From Cryptomeria japonica (Eukaryota > Streptophyta > Pinopsida > Cupressales > Cupressaceae), in NCBI RefSeq assembly GCF_030272615.1, contig NC_081410.1, forward strand, positions 254,621,533-254,685,532: a stretch of 64,000 bases of DNA. Direction: 5' to 3'. Position numbers and translations under genes: made by a program. Below the pieces are notes generated by a model that saw only the letters and a list, made by a program, of their open reading frames with translations, was not told the DNA's origin and made no database searches. Below are positions 46,621-57,625 of this stretch, piece after piece; positions within the stretch are counted from its first letter, which is position 1; every line of letters begins with the position of its first letter.

Positions 46621-47511
46621 GGTTTTGAATCCAGATAAGGAAAAAAATGTTTAGATGGATAGTTTTTTATGGGCTGTAATTTTGTTTAAAATGCCGAACT
46701 CTGTTATGTTAATATATGGATATAAATAGGTATTATACAAAATTGATGTTAGGATTATAAATGAGGATGATAATTCTGTATTCAACTATAATTTTTGTCT
46801 ATAAGGTATATGGGTAGATGGCTACAATGATATGAAGATGGACATGATATTCTAGAATATGTAAAAATTTTATTTTAATACAATGCTATATCAACTTTAC
46901 CGATCAAAAAAATATTTATATATTTGTGTTTTCAAATCTCCACACAAATTTCTAGATCAGCACAAATTTGTGACCCCTGTATGAAACCTACAATGAGAAC
47001 TAAAAGGTATTCATCTTCCTAATCCTGAATAAACTAGAGAAATTTCGTCCTCAAGGTCAAAGTTATACACTAAAACTCAATGCTCTCCAAAATGAGGGTT
47101 TCCGAAAATTGATAATGATTAGAATAAAATTCTTTTCTCCATCAATTGCTTTTTAATCCTTTTCCATCCAAACCTAAAAAATAATTCAAATTATTTAATT
47201 AAATACTCATATTTTTCCCAAACTTACAATTATTAATATTTCTTTTAATTGAGTATTCATCTTTTTCGAGCATGTAACCTATGTTAAATTTTGGCCCCAA
47301 TTAATAATTAATAAATTAAGCATCATTTGTCCAAAGTTATAACTTGAAGTACCTTTTAGACAATTTAATGAATTATTATTATATTATTCCCCTGTTGAAT
47401 CCCCTCTTTAGCCTACAGGAAATAAAAATAAGTTTCAAGTCCTCTGACTTGATTTAATTCGACTAAGTATGAGTTGGAAAAAAATTACAACAGTCACAAA
47501 TCACCTAAAAT
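46621..47511. other. LINE 3' tail candidate and AT-rich stretch
   Basis: The LINE-like homology fades by about 46915, near a GATCAAAAAAATATTTATAT segment that could be an A-rich tail. Beyond that nothing was supported. Confidence 0.35.
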
Positions 47512-48040
47512 CTCTCCCAAATCAGAACTATGATTACTGAAATATTTTTTCCCTTCAGTTGAAAGTTGAAACCTTCTACCAACATTGGTTAGAGATGAAG
47601 CCTCTGTAAAATGTGCAAACTTGCAGTTATTCATGACTGATGACAGCAGCTCGTGATCTAAGATTAGCAAGACCAGCAATATGACAATGATATAGCAGTG
47701 GCAATATTGAAATTTGCAAAAATTAAAAATGTGAGCAATGTAAATGCTGAAAACATTCCAGACAGCAGCTATAAAGCCTCTCCCAAATCATAGGTATGAT
47801 TACTAAAATATTTGTTCCCTTCAGTTGAAACCTTCTACCAACATTGGTTAGCAATAAAGCCTCTATAAAATGTGCAAACTTGCAGCTATTCATGACTGCT
47901 GACAGCAGCTCATGATCTAAGATTAGCAAGACCAGCAATATGACAATGATATAGCAGTTGCTATATTGAAACTTGCAAAAACTAAAAATGTGAGCAATGT
48001 AAATGCTAAAAACATTCCTATAAAGACTGAAAATTCTTTG
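47512..48040 (+). repeat. 266-bp tandem duplication
   Basis: CTCTCCCAAATCA starts at 47512 and 47778. Both units run through ACCTTCTACCAACATTGGTT, AAATGTGCAAACTTGCAG, ATGACTG.TGACAGCAGCTC and AAAAATGTGAGCAATGTAAA, and are close to nine-tenths identical. The minus frames repeated across it are by-products. Confidence 0.9.
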
Positions 48041-50639
48041 CTTGTAGTCACAATTGGAAACACACTCTTCCCATGACTGAAAACACTTGCACATCCACTT
48101 GTATGAATGTAACTGAAATAATATGGTGGCTGATAATGGCAATAACAACAACCTTTACGGTGACACTTTAGTTTACAGCCGTCCTGGTACATCCCCTACT
48201 TCCTTGGGTAGTAGGAGATCATAAACAATTGCTCTCCTCCTTCCTTGGGGGTGAATCTATGCAAAACCTCCCAAGTTTGGTGCTACCTCACCATGCTTTG
48301 CTATACGACTCTGATTTTTATGTAAACTTCTCCCTGAGGTCTCCATCTGATACTCATAACTGCCTTAATAAGATAGTTGCCTTGACACAAAACTCCCTTC
48401 ATCTTGAATCCCTTCTTAATAATGACTTCCAAAATAAATGTAACCAATGTACATCAACAACTATACTCACATTTTCTATTTTATTTTTATAATGATCACC
48501 TTGGTCTTCACAAGTCCTTTCCATGTCGCCCCAAGCAATTCCATGGCTGTAGAATTGCATTCTCTTACAAAATCATAGTTGTAGTGGCTGGAAACCATCT
48601 TATATCAGCTGTAGACATCTCACCATTGACAATAGGTGGGAAATGCATCCTCCTGGTGACTAAAAATTTCTTTATGACTACCAATAGAATGTGTGGGAAG
48701 TTGGAAATGTGTATAACAGCAGTTCTAGAATGGGAAACAACACTCAGAATGATCCATGGTTCATAGTTCTTGCCACCAAAATTCCAATCAGCCATTATAA
48801 GTTGATGATTCTTACCCAAAAGATCCTGTCTTGCCAATATCTCATTGGGTGGCAATCTTCAGTGTGCCACAATGAGCATATTTAAAAAAGACCAAACATT
48901 ATCATAACGAAGTATCTTACCTTGGAATGGATCCTTGATGATCTCCATCCATTGAGTGGCTTCAGTTCCTTCAACACTCACCTCTCTTCTTTTCACTTCA
49001 GCCATGCTTAGCACTCCATCCAATATGCCATGAATTATCACCTCCTCCTCATCCATCTTGAATTTCAATTCTATAATGTACTTAACAAAGAAGTTTGACT
49101 ACTGCATGCCAACAATCATGCTGCAGATCTAAGCAATTTCAGTCCATTCGGAAGTCTGTTGAAAAATCAGACTTGAACAGCTGCAGATCTAAGCGATTCC
49201 AGTCCATTCAGCCCCTTGACAGGGTTACTTTATGGCCTTAGTTGGAGGGGATAAAATGTCCACCCCTGTTCTAATACAAATTTTTGGCACTTCTTCTTCA
49301 AGACTAAGCTGGTAATTTGTCAAACAGTTGGCAAGGTTCTGAACATAAGTTCTAGTTTGCAGTCTGTGTTTTCGGATTGCATTTCCCTTCCATGTTCAGT
49401 GCATGATTTATTGGTTCAGTGTGTTTTATGACATATGTAGAATGTGCTGAGTTTTGGCAATGATTCCATAACGTATTAACAAATTTTGACATAAATGAAC
49501 TCAATGCAACATTCAACTGAAAATTATAATATGTGAGCAGAAATCTGTCTTAAACAATCAGGTTCGCAGAGTTATTACAATAAAACTTGCTACAGCATTC
49601 ACATGGATTGATGAACGTGTTTCTAACCTTGCAAATAGCAATATATTGATCCTTTGGTACTTGTCTAGTCTTACCTTGCAACCACAGGCTAGCACGAGAG
49701 TAATATTGAATCTCCTGTTTTCTGACAACAATCATTTAAAAGACTCCAACATACACAGAAATGATCAGCGGCTCGTGGCGAATAGAATGAGCAGAAATAC
49801 TTGCCTGCAAGTGACCAAATACTAATTAAATCTCCACGCCCAGCAACTCAGGTATTCATAACTTCTAACGCCCTCACCAATAGGTGAAATGACTATAGTA
49901 ACCCACCAAACATTCTGCCCAGCAATGGGGTTTTAGACACACATAATGCTAAAAATGATTAGCACCCAAATAGAGAGGAAAGATGGTCGACCAGCAATAT
50001 AAATGCAACTAGGGTACAAACAATCTTCAAGAATTTAATACCTTTTCATCCAACAATACCTCAGATTGGTGGCCAGCACACTAGAAGATTGATACACCAA
50101 AACTCACTATAAGGCATCCTCCAAAAACAAGAGAATATACAAAATCTTTAGAAAACTCTGAGATTTGTCTCCAATGAAAACTCAAAAATTTCGTAACCAC
50201 AAATCTTTTAATGCACTGTGAAATACATGCAAGATATTTCCAACACAGGGTTTTCAAACAAAGAGATAATAAACATCAACATATTGAGAATGAACTCTAA
50301 AAAGTCTTTATATAAACTCCAAGCTCAACACCATAATTAGAGTTGTGCAATCTTTTAAATTTAACTTTATCAACTCCTTATCTCTCCCTATGTTGGCACC
50401 CACTTCTAAAAAGCACTTTAAAGATTAGTTTAAAACCTTATACCTCCCTAGGCACCGATTTAAAATCACTTAATTAAATTTACATAACATAAGTTAAATA
50501 TACAATTTAACTTTATGCTTTAACATTATTCAAATAATACCTAAAAACACCATAAGTCAACAAGATATCATTATCAATGTAATCACCGACTATCCCAAAA
50601 TAGTAACACTACCTAAATGAACTAAAGCTATCAGCAGAT
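48041..50639. other. Probable LTR and unassigned sequence
   Basis: Minus-strand GTTTATATAAAG at 50316-50305 is a TATA candidate for the LTR that starts at 51130 on that strand. A 58-bp duplication with CTGCAGATCTAAGC occurs at 49122 and 49181. No credible protein seen; frames at 48229-49068 lack domains. Confidence 0.35.
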
Positions 50640-51000
50640 AACGGATGCTGATACGAGCTTGTACTATTAATAGCGGTGTTCTCCAAGGACCAACAAGAAC
50701 AAACCCAAAAAGACCTAGAAAAGTCAGTGCCATGCAACCACTTACTATAAATAGCAATGTTCTCTGGGAACCAAAGAGAACAAACCCAAAAAGATTGGTG
50801 CCATGCAAGCAATTACTATAAATAGCAATGTTCTCTGAGGAGCAAAAAGAACAAACTTAGAAATACCAAGAAAGATTGGTGCCATGCAAGCACTTACTAT
50901 AAATAGCAATGTTCTCCAAGGATCAAACAGAACAATCCCATAAAAACCTAGAAAGATTGGTGCCATGCAAGCACTTGCTATAAATAGCAATTGTTGACGA
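50640..51000 (-). repeat. 70-81-bp tandem repeats with a TATAAATAGCA word (five units)
   Basis: GTGCCATGCAA occurs at about 50728, 50798, 50879 and 50960, each followed by ACTATAAATAGCAATGTTCTC or a variant, with an earlier weaker unit at about 50647. It lies about 130 bp inside the LTR terminus at 51130 (-). Confidence 0.85.
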
Positions 51001-51118
51001 AACCCATTGAAACTAGGAACTGAGCTCACCAAGAATATAGAAACTCCCTGCGAAATTGAAAACCTCCAGGATACCCTAAAAACTAGACAACACTAGCAAA
51101 ATAGGGAAGCGTAAAAAT

Positions 51119-51130
51119 GGGGACATTACA
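51119..51130 (-). repeat. LTR terminus TGTAATGTCCCC
   Basis: Minus-strand LTR start, with array and TATA candidate downstream on that strand (50640-51000 and 50305-50316). Confidence 0.6.
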
Positions 51131-51153
51131 AGGAATGACAAGTTTGGCTACTA

Positions 51154-51197
51154 TTGTGACCATTTCACACATCGCCCCATTGAAATGGGGACCCCCC
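51154..51197 (+). other. Conserved double-hairpin motif, copy B
   Basis: The best-preserved copy: TGTGA-CCATT-TCACA, then CCCCATT-G-AAATGGGG, then ACCCCCC. It is followed about 410 bp later by the 166-bp array. Confidence 0.8.
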
Positions 51198-51610
51198 TCT
51201 TCTTTGCTCGGTTTTGCCTGTTCTTCTCTCTGCTTTTAGGGTTTTGGGTAAGTGAGTGAGTCGTCTGGACTAGGGCTAAGCCTTAGGGTTTCCTTTTTTG
51301 ATATTTTCAAGCCGAAGTCCAGTCAAATTTTGAAAGTTTATTGAGCATCCTCGCGTGGATTGCAATTTTGAAATAGGATAAGTCTGTCAGGATGTCAGGT
51401 GTGTCTGTCTAGGTCCAGTCGGAATTTTGAAAGCAAAGTCCAAATTTTACCTAAGTATTAATGATGGAATTGTGTAATCTTGTCCGGGTGAATTTGGACC
51501 AAATTTTGGATAGTTTGATAATTGACCCCTAGCCTTGGAGATGATCTAATTATGCCTTGTGAAGTGACTGAAAGCCTAAATTCTTGATATTTTGGCCTAT
51601 GGAGGTAAAA

Positions 51611-53527
51611 TCGCTCCTGTCCCTCTCCTAGGGACCAGGGCGAAATTGGTATTTTATGCATCTTGGTTATTGACTTGTTTCATTTGTCTTGTGCAGGGTC
51701 GCCAGGAGATGCAATCGAGCATAAATTGAAGGTTTTGAAGATTTTTTGAGACTCAAAATGGCAAATTTTTTAAGTTTAAGGCCAAATCGCTCCTGTCCCT
51801 CAGTCAAGGACCAGGGCGAAATGGTTTACTTGGGGCATTTTTTGGCCTTACTTGATCAAATTGAAGCATCAAGGACGCAATAAGGGGTGAAATCAACATG
51901 ATGGAGTATCTAGACTTAGTCGTTTGCAATGAGAAGTTGAACATTTGGCTTTAAGGACAAAAATCGCTCCTGTCCCTCACTGAAGGACCGGAGCTTGTTT
52001 CTCAACGTTGCACTGTCCTTGCAGGGCCAAGACAATTCTTTGATTCGAGGAGATCAAGGAGGACATGTTTCATCCATTGAAGATAATTTGAAGTAATTTG
52101 CAAACAAGGAAATATGCTAAAATGACAAAATCGCTCCTGTCCCTCACTGAAGGACCGGAGCTTGAACTCCAAGTTTGCCTTATTCTTGCAAGATTAAATG
52201 ATTTCGCAATTTGGAAGAGATCAAGTAAAGTACGTTTTGTCCATTGAATATAACTTGAAGGGACCACGAAGGAGAAAATCGACCCAAGAGTCAAGTTCGC
52301 TCCTGTCCCTTTGTCAGGGACCAAGGCGAATTTTCAAGATAGCTCCTGTCCCTCTCCAAGGGACCAGAGCGATTTTCTTAAAAGACAAGTTTTGGACCAA
52401 GGAAAGGCGAATTTCAAGTTTGACATGAAGGAAGGAAGGCGTGATCACCCCGTTGAAGATGATTTTGAAAGTTGGCGAAACACAAATAAGCTTATAAATG
52501 CAAGTTCGCTCCTGTCCCTCTCCAAGGGACCAGGGCGAAATCTTGGTTATCTAGCCTCTCCCTCCGAATTTGAATGTGTCCAAGTCAAGACACGAAGTCA
52601 AAATGATGTTTGGAATGCTTTAAAGGAGAACGAAGTTGCAAAGGACCACAGAACTTGATGGAATTGCCTAAATCGCTCCTGGCCCTCTCCCAGGGACCAA
52701 AGCGAACTCTTCAAGTGTGCCTAATTTTAGAGTACTACTATCGTTTGCAAGACTCAAGAAGGAATAAGAAACAACGTTTTTCGCTTAGAAGGCAATTGGA
52801 AGTCGATATGATCAAGGGTTCGCACAAAGAACAAAGTGGCGCTCATGTCCTTCAGTCAAGGACCAAAGCGATTTCAATAAAGTCAACCGTTCCCTTCAAA
52901 AACTACGTCAAGGCAAGGTCACGCAGGATCCCAAATGTCGTTAACAAGATGATGAACAAGGAGTTAACGTCAAAAATCAACAATTTTGTGCCATAAATAC
53001 AAAATCGCTCCTGTCCTTCAGTCAAGGACCAAGGCGATTTCTATGAAATCAAACATCTCCCTCCAGAATCACGCCAAGGCAAGAATTGTGCAAAGTGAGG
53101 AACGCCTTTCGATGATGATAAACAAGGAATTGACCCCAAGGCTCGGCAAATTTTGGCTAAAATGTAAAGTTCGCTCCTGTCCCTCAGTCAAGGACCAGGG
53201 CGAAAATCTCCAGAATATCAATTTTGCTTTGCGAAGGACAAGATTGGCATGCGTGGAACAAACAAAGATGATCATTGCCTACCTCGCAAGTTAATTTGGC
53301 GATTCAAAAGACAAAGACCAAGGAGTAAAAGCAAAAATCGCTCCTGTCCCTCACCAAGGGACCAGAGCGAAAAGGGTCTAAGAGGCATTCATTTCAAAAA
53401 TTGAATAGATCAAACTCCAAGTTACAAATGAAGATCCCAGTTTGGACGTAAAGGAAGTGACTTTGAACGTGAAAATCAATCCAAGTTGGCTAAGGCGCTC
53501 CTGTCCCTCTCCCAGGGACCAGAGCGA
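51611..53527 (+). repeat. Array of 13 copies of a 33-bp imperfect palindrome, period about 166 bp
   Basis: Core: TCGCTCCTGTCCCT, 5-6 bp, AGGGACCAGGGCGA (arms nearly complementary). Starts: 51611, 51787, 51964, 52131, 52297, 52341, 52506, 52673, 52839, 53005, 53171, 53338 and 53495. Eight of the twelve steps are 165-167 bp; the copy at 52341 is an extra one only 44 bp after its neighbour, and the first two steps are 176-177. Sequence between cores is a diverged repeat (for example CCATTGAAGATAA versus CCATTGAATATAA), so the whole is a decayed 166-bp tandem repeat whose core has been kept. Confidence 0.93.
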
Positions 53528-54407
53528 TGTGGTTAGTATCCCTTATATCTCTCATGTTTTGGCGCCAATGAATTTTGAAGTACATTAAATGCTAAAATTC
53601 GATAAAAACTTTGAATTATTTAATTAAATTGGCATTTAAAATAGCGCATAAGGCATTTAATAATTAATTTGGCCTTTTTTTAAAAAATCGAAATTATTAA
53701 TTACAAAGGCATTTAAATTAATTAATTATTAAATTAAATAAAAAGGGAGAGCGCTTGGGGTTATATTTCCATATTTTTTATAAAAGTCGGCCTCCATTTT
53801 TATTTAAATTTTATTTATTATTTGCCTTATTTCTAAAAGTCGGCCTATGTAAGAATAAGGAGATGAGCGCCTATATAAGAAGGGTACTTTGAAGCATTTT
53901 AAAACATCATTCAATCATTATCACATGCGATTTTGGAGAAGCAATAAAAGGAGCGAATTTTGTCCAAGAAGGGAGCGAAATTTCATCTAAGGTGAAGTGC
54001 GAACTTTGTTTGTGGTAAGAGTTGGAGCGAATTTTCCCTTAAGACGTTGAAGACCCCAAGGTGGTGGAGTTAATAAAGGAGGCGCATTTGCTAGGAGAAG
54101 CTCACGTTGAAGACTCCAATCTTCATTTTGCCTAGGCGAATTTCCTAATTTTGCATCTTTTTAGAGTTAGTTCTCAAGAAAGGTATGGCAAGATCTCCCT
54201 TGTCCAAATTTTGAATTTTGAATCGTCCTAGCCTCAATTTTGAATTTTGAATTTTGAATCTTGAATTCCAAAATTGCGTCGTTATATTTAGGAAATGATA
54301 ATTCAAGGATTTATCATGAAGTTTCCTAAAATTAAATCTTTAATCTAGTCTATATTTCTATATTGCAAAATCTATTACTCATTATGAAATGTTGTGTAGG
54401 TGTCACG
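53528..54407 (+). promoter_or_regulatory. Probable promoter and 5' leader of the 54.4-57.6 kb ORF
   Basis: An AT-rich tract leads to CTATATAAGA at 53871-53880, a good TATA box. The leader that follows carries four GAGCGAA/GTGCGAA-type words (53950-54040) like the 27-bp array at 2030-2870. TTGTGTAG at 54392-54399 just before the first ATG could be a splice acceptor, with GGTAAGAG at 54016 a candidate donor; the intron is a guess. Confidence 0.45.
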
Positions 54408-57400
54408 ATGGTGACCCCGAAGGCAGGAGCATCCACCAATCGTCCAGCCCTCATGAAGGAAGATCAAAAGAACGAAGAATTGGAGACCAAGATCGTGTCT
54501 AAGTGGAGCAACATTGGAGATACCAACCTGGGAAACTTCAGTGTGACGAAGTTTCGAGAGGTCCCTTACATTGGCAAGCCATCACCTGTCGCAAGGAGAA
54601 TAATTGAAAGTGGCATTATCAAGGCAGCCGGCTTCCCTCCAGCAATCTAGTGCCATGAGTTGATGATCGAGTGTGCTCGCCATTATGATCCACAGTCCAG
54701 ATCGATCGTGTCCAAGTAAGGAAACACTTTGGCTTATCTTTCAGAGGAGGCTATCAGTGAAGCTCTTCACCTGCCAGAACATAAAGATATGATCTATAGA
54801 AGCTTGGAAGGAGCTAGATCCATGTACGAAGATGACCCAGACACTTGCTTGAGCATCATCAACAAGATTTGGTTACTCAAGAGTCGTCCTCACCTGAGCA
54901 AGATTCCGAACACACCACATAGGATCGACTTCCAGGAGGAGTACAGAGATTTGATAACATTACTCAACCGAGTTACAGGGGCTCCTCAAGCCTTCTATTT
55001 TGAGAAGTGGATGTTCTACTTCATCCAAGTGATAGTTCAAGGAAAAGGAACAATTCATTGGGCTAGAATGATTAGCCATTGCTTGGACGTGCAGTTAAGA
55101 AGACTGAAGGCTACCAAGTCCTTCCACATGAGTTCATACATCATATATGCCTTGATAAGGAGTTTTGAATATGCAGGATTACCTCACAGAGGAGTGATCG
55201 GAAAAGGGCCCGGGGAAGTCAGAGTTTGTGATTCCTATGTTCATTTGCATCATCCTCCAGGAAGTGACTACAAGTTAGTCAATGATACCTTCACGATGAA
55301 CATCACCAGGACATTGCAAGGCGGGATTCACAATCGGCTATCTCAGGATGCACAAGAGCTTGTAAAGAGGTACGGTGCTTGGTTCATCCAATTTCAAAAG
55401 TTTACATATATTAGAGTTCATGGATGTCCTTCACCTCCCTATATGTTGCCAAGATATCCGACAGACAGAATAGTGTTACTTGAGGTAATTAGACAGTTGG
55501 CAGCTTATGCGAAGGCATTCAGACACAGGCATGGAAATGGAGTTCCTGTTCCTATCATACTAGGAAATTCAGTTGAGGTATGTCCTAATGCTCTAGCCAT
55601 GGACGATGCAGAAAAGGAGTTAGCTTTATATTCATTTTCATTCTTTGCCTTGAGAGAGAGTTTTGATCCTTATGGGTATATAGAAGAGACAGTCGGAAGG
55701 AAATACAGACATGAACCTCAGATAGAGGACTTTGTGATGAATCTCTCAGATGATCTTGAAGTGAAAAGAAAGATACATTCCAGATTGCCTTTAGACTTTA
55801 TCAGGAAATGCAAAATTTACAGAGTGGCCGACCAAGCTCAGGATAGTGGCAGACATCTCCAATCGTCTTATGACCAAGAAAGCAAAGCAGTGAGGCTAGA
55901 TTGGAATGAACCTGAAATTTTGGATCTAGATGCCTTGATGGCTCCAGTTTTGTCTTGTACTCGCAGATGGGTTGATGTGCAACATCAAAAGTTGAGAGAG
56001 CAGGGCATATCTATGACTTTTACTTTGGAGGAAAGGCCAAGCGAAGGAGGAGCAAGTGTAAGTGAAGGTAATCCTAATCCCAGAAACACAAGTGAGGGCA
56101 ATCTTCGAAGCGCAAGTGAAGGTACTCCCCATCCTAGAGGTTCAAAGAGGAAAGAGAGACCTGAAAAAAGAGAATCCTCCAAGAAGAAGCAAGAGGCCAA
56201 TAGAGATCGTTCATCCGGCACATCTTCTCGACAAGAGAAGAGGACACTTGAAATGGAGGAATCTATGGAATCAATGGTGCAGAACGATAAACAGGAAGAA
56301 GGACAAGCACCTCAACGTTCATCAAGCCGATCTCTCCAAGTCAATGAGCTACATGAAGACAAGAACGATGACGAAGTGACATCTCCTCTCAGAGAAGAAG
56401 AAACATTGCCTAAGGAGATACAGGTTAGAGAAACAAGATCTGCCATTCCAGATTGGTTAAAAGAGAGACTAACAAGGGTGATTGTGATCGAGGACGAAGA
56501 TAATGTGATTGATTTAGAGAGCCTTGTTGGAAATTCTCAGGAAGTGACAGAAAAGAGGAAAGCCACTAAGATGTCCAAGATGATCAGAGATGAGACAGGA
56601 TCCAGGAAATTACAGATAGCTACACCAGCAGTGGACAAGTATGAAGGTGAAATCCTCGCAGAGGAGTATGATGTAGAGACATTTGAGCTTGGTCCACTCA
56701 CAGCCGAGCAGACGTTGGATGATGCCACTGATTCATTTGAGGCACTTAAGGACAAGCTTAGAGAAGAAATGGAAAAGAATAGAAAGCTTGAGCGAGAGGT
56801 CAGTGCTTGGAGAAGCTACTTTAGCCATCTCAATCAGCCGTTGAGGCGTCAGGATCCGGCAGTATCTCCTGTGCAGGCACTTCCCTTTGAATCAGTTGGT
56901 GAGGCAGAGAGAGTCAGGAGTTTGGTTCAGCTTATGAGCTCTTGGATTGACAAATCCCATACAGTTGCTATTGAATTTGCAACAAGGATGATGCAGACTA
57001 TTCATCGGGCTATTCAGGTTCTTGAGATCATCCACAACCTAGTGATAACTGTAGCTGCTTTTGCTCATACTAAGGATGTTATCATTCCTGTCCTGCAAGT
57101 AATCAGACAAACATCAAGGAAGGTCCTAGCACAAGAAAAGATAATGGAAGGAGGACCTCATAGTTTACTCCAATGGTCAACTTTACTCCAGATGAAGGAA
57201 GTTCTTTTTGAGGACATCATGCAATCAAGTTGAAGAGATTATCCATCCGATCCAGGACAAAGTGTTTGAAGTATTATGTACTATTCTTGGCAGGAGGATT
57301 GCAGTTAAGACAGATGTGGATTTGCAAGAATTAGAAGATAGAGTCAAGGTCATCTTTTGCAAAGATGAGAATGTTATTACAGATGAGCAACGGGATCAGA

Positions 57401-57624
57401 TGTTTGCTACCATGCTCTTGATTGAGAAAATCAAAGAACTTGAACCTGGATGGGACACTGCTCTTCTCAAGGCTTTCGATCAGGTCATCCACTTGGAAGA
57501 ACGAATGAGGAATCTTCCCGAGATTCCAATTGCTAAGATCGAAGGAATCGTGTCTAGATTCATTGCATATGCTAAGAAAGAGCATTGGAAAGGGAATAAG
57601 ATTCTAGAAGAAAGGTTGTTATAG
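54408..57624 (+). pseudogene. Long unrecognised gag-position ORF of a retroelement
   Basis: It opens at ATG 54408 (MVTPKAGASTNRPALMKEDQ). Two in-frame stops, TAG 54648 and TAA 54717, precede a long open stretch from 54729 to 57233, then a one-base frame change at about 57210-57230 leads to a last open stretch ending at TAG 57622. Full length is about 1,070 codons. The N-terminal 400 residues look globular (FYFEKWMFYFIQVIVQGKG, SYIIYALIRSFEYAGLPHRG). A low-complexity Ser/Glu/Arg/Lys part follows (56029-56400) with SEGNPNPRNTSEGN. The C-terminal third is helical with a coiled-coil stretch (EALKDKLREEMEKNRKLERE). No zinc knuckle, DSGA protease, integrase, RT or RNase H is visible here or nearby. 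It ends one base before the LTR at 57626. Either the gag-like protein of a non-autonomous LTR element or a captured host gene. Not identified. Confidence 0.7.
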
Positions 57625-57625
57625 A

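Noticed and set aside
51611-53294. Several overlapping plus-strand ORFs (for example 52311-52996)
   Set aside because: They cross the palindrome array and share repeated LLSLS/KDQ text from the core; no domain and no consistent frame.
51611-53527. CRISPR array (33-bp palindromic repeats)
   Set aside because: Spacers of about 133 bp are themselves diverged repeats, no cas genes occur, and the DNA is a plant nuclear sequence.
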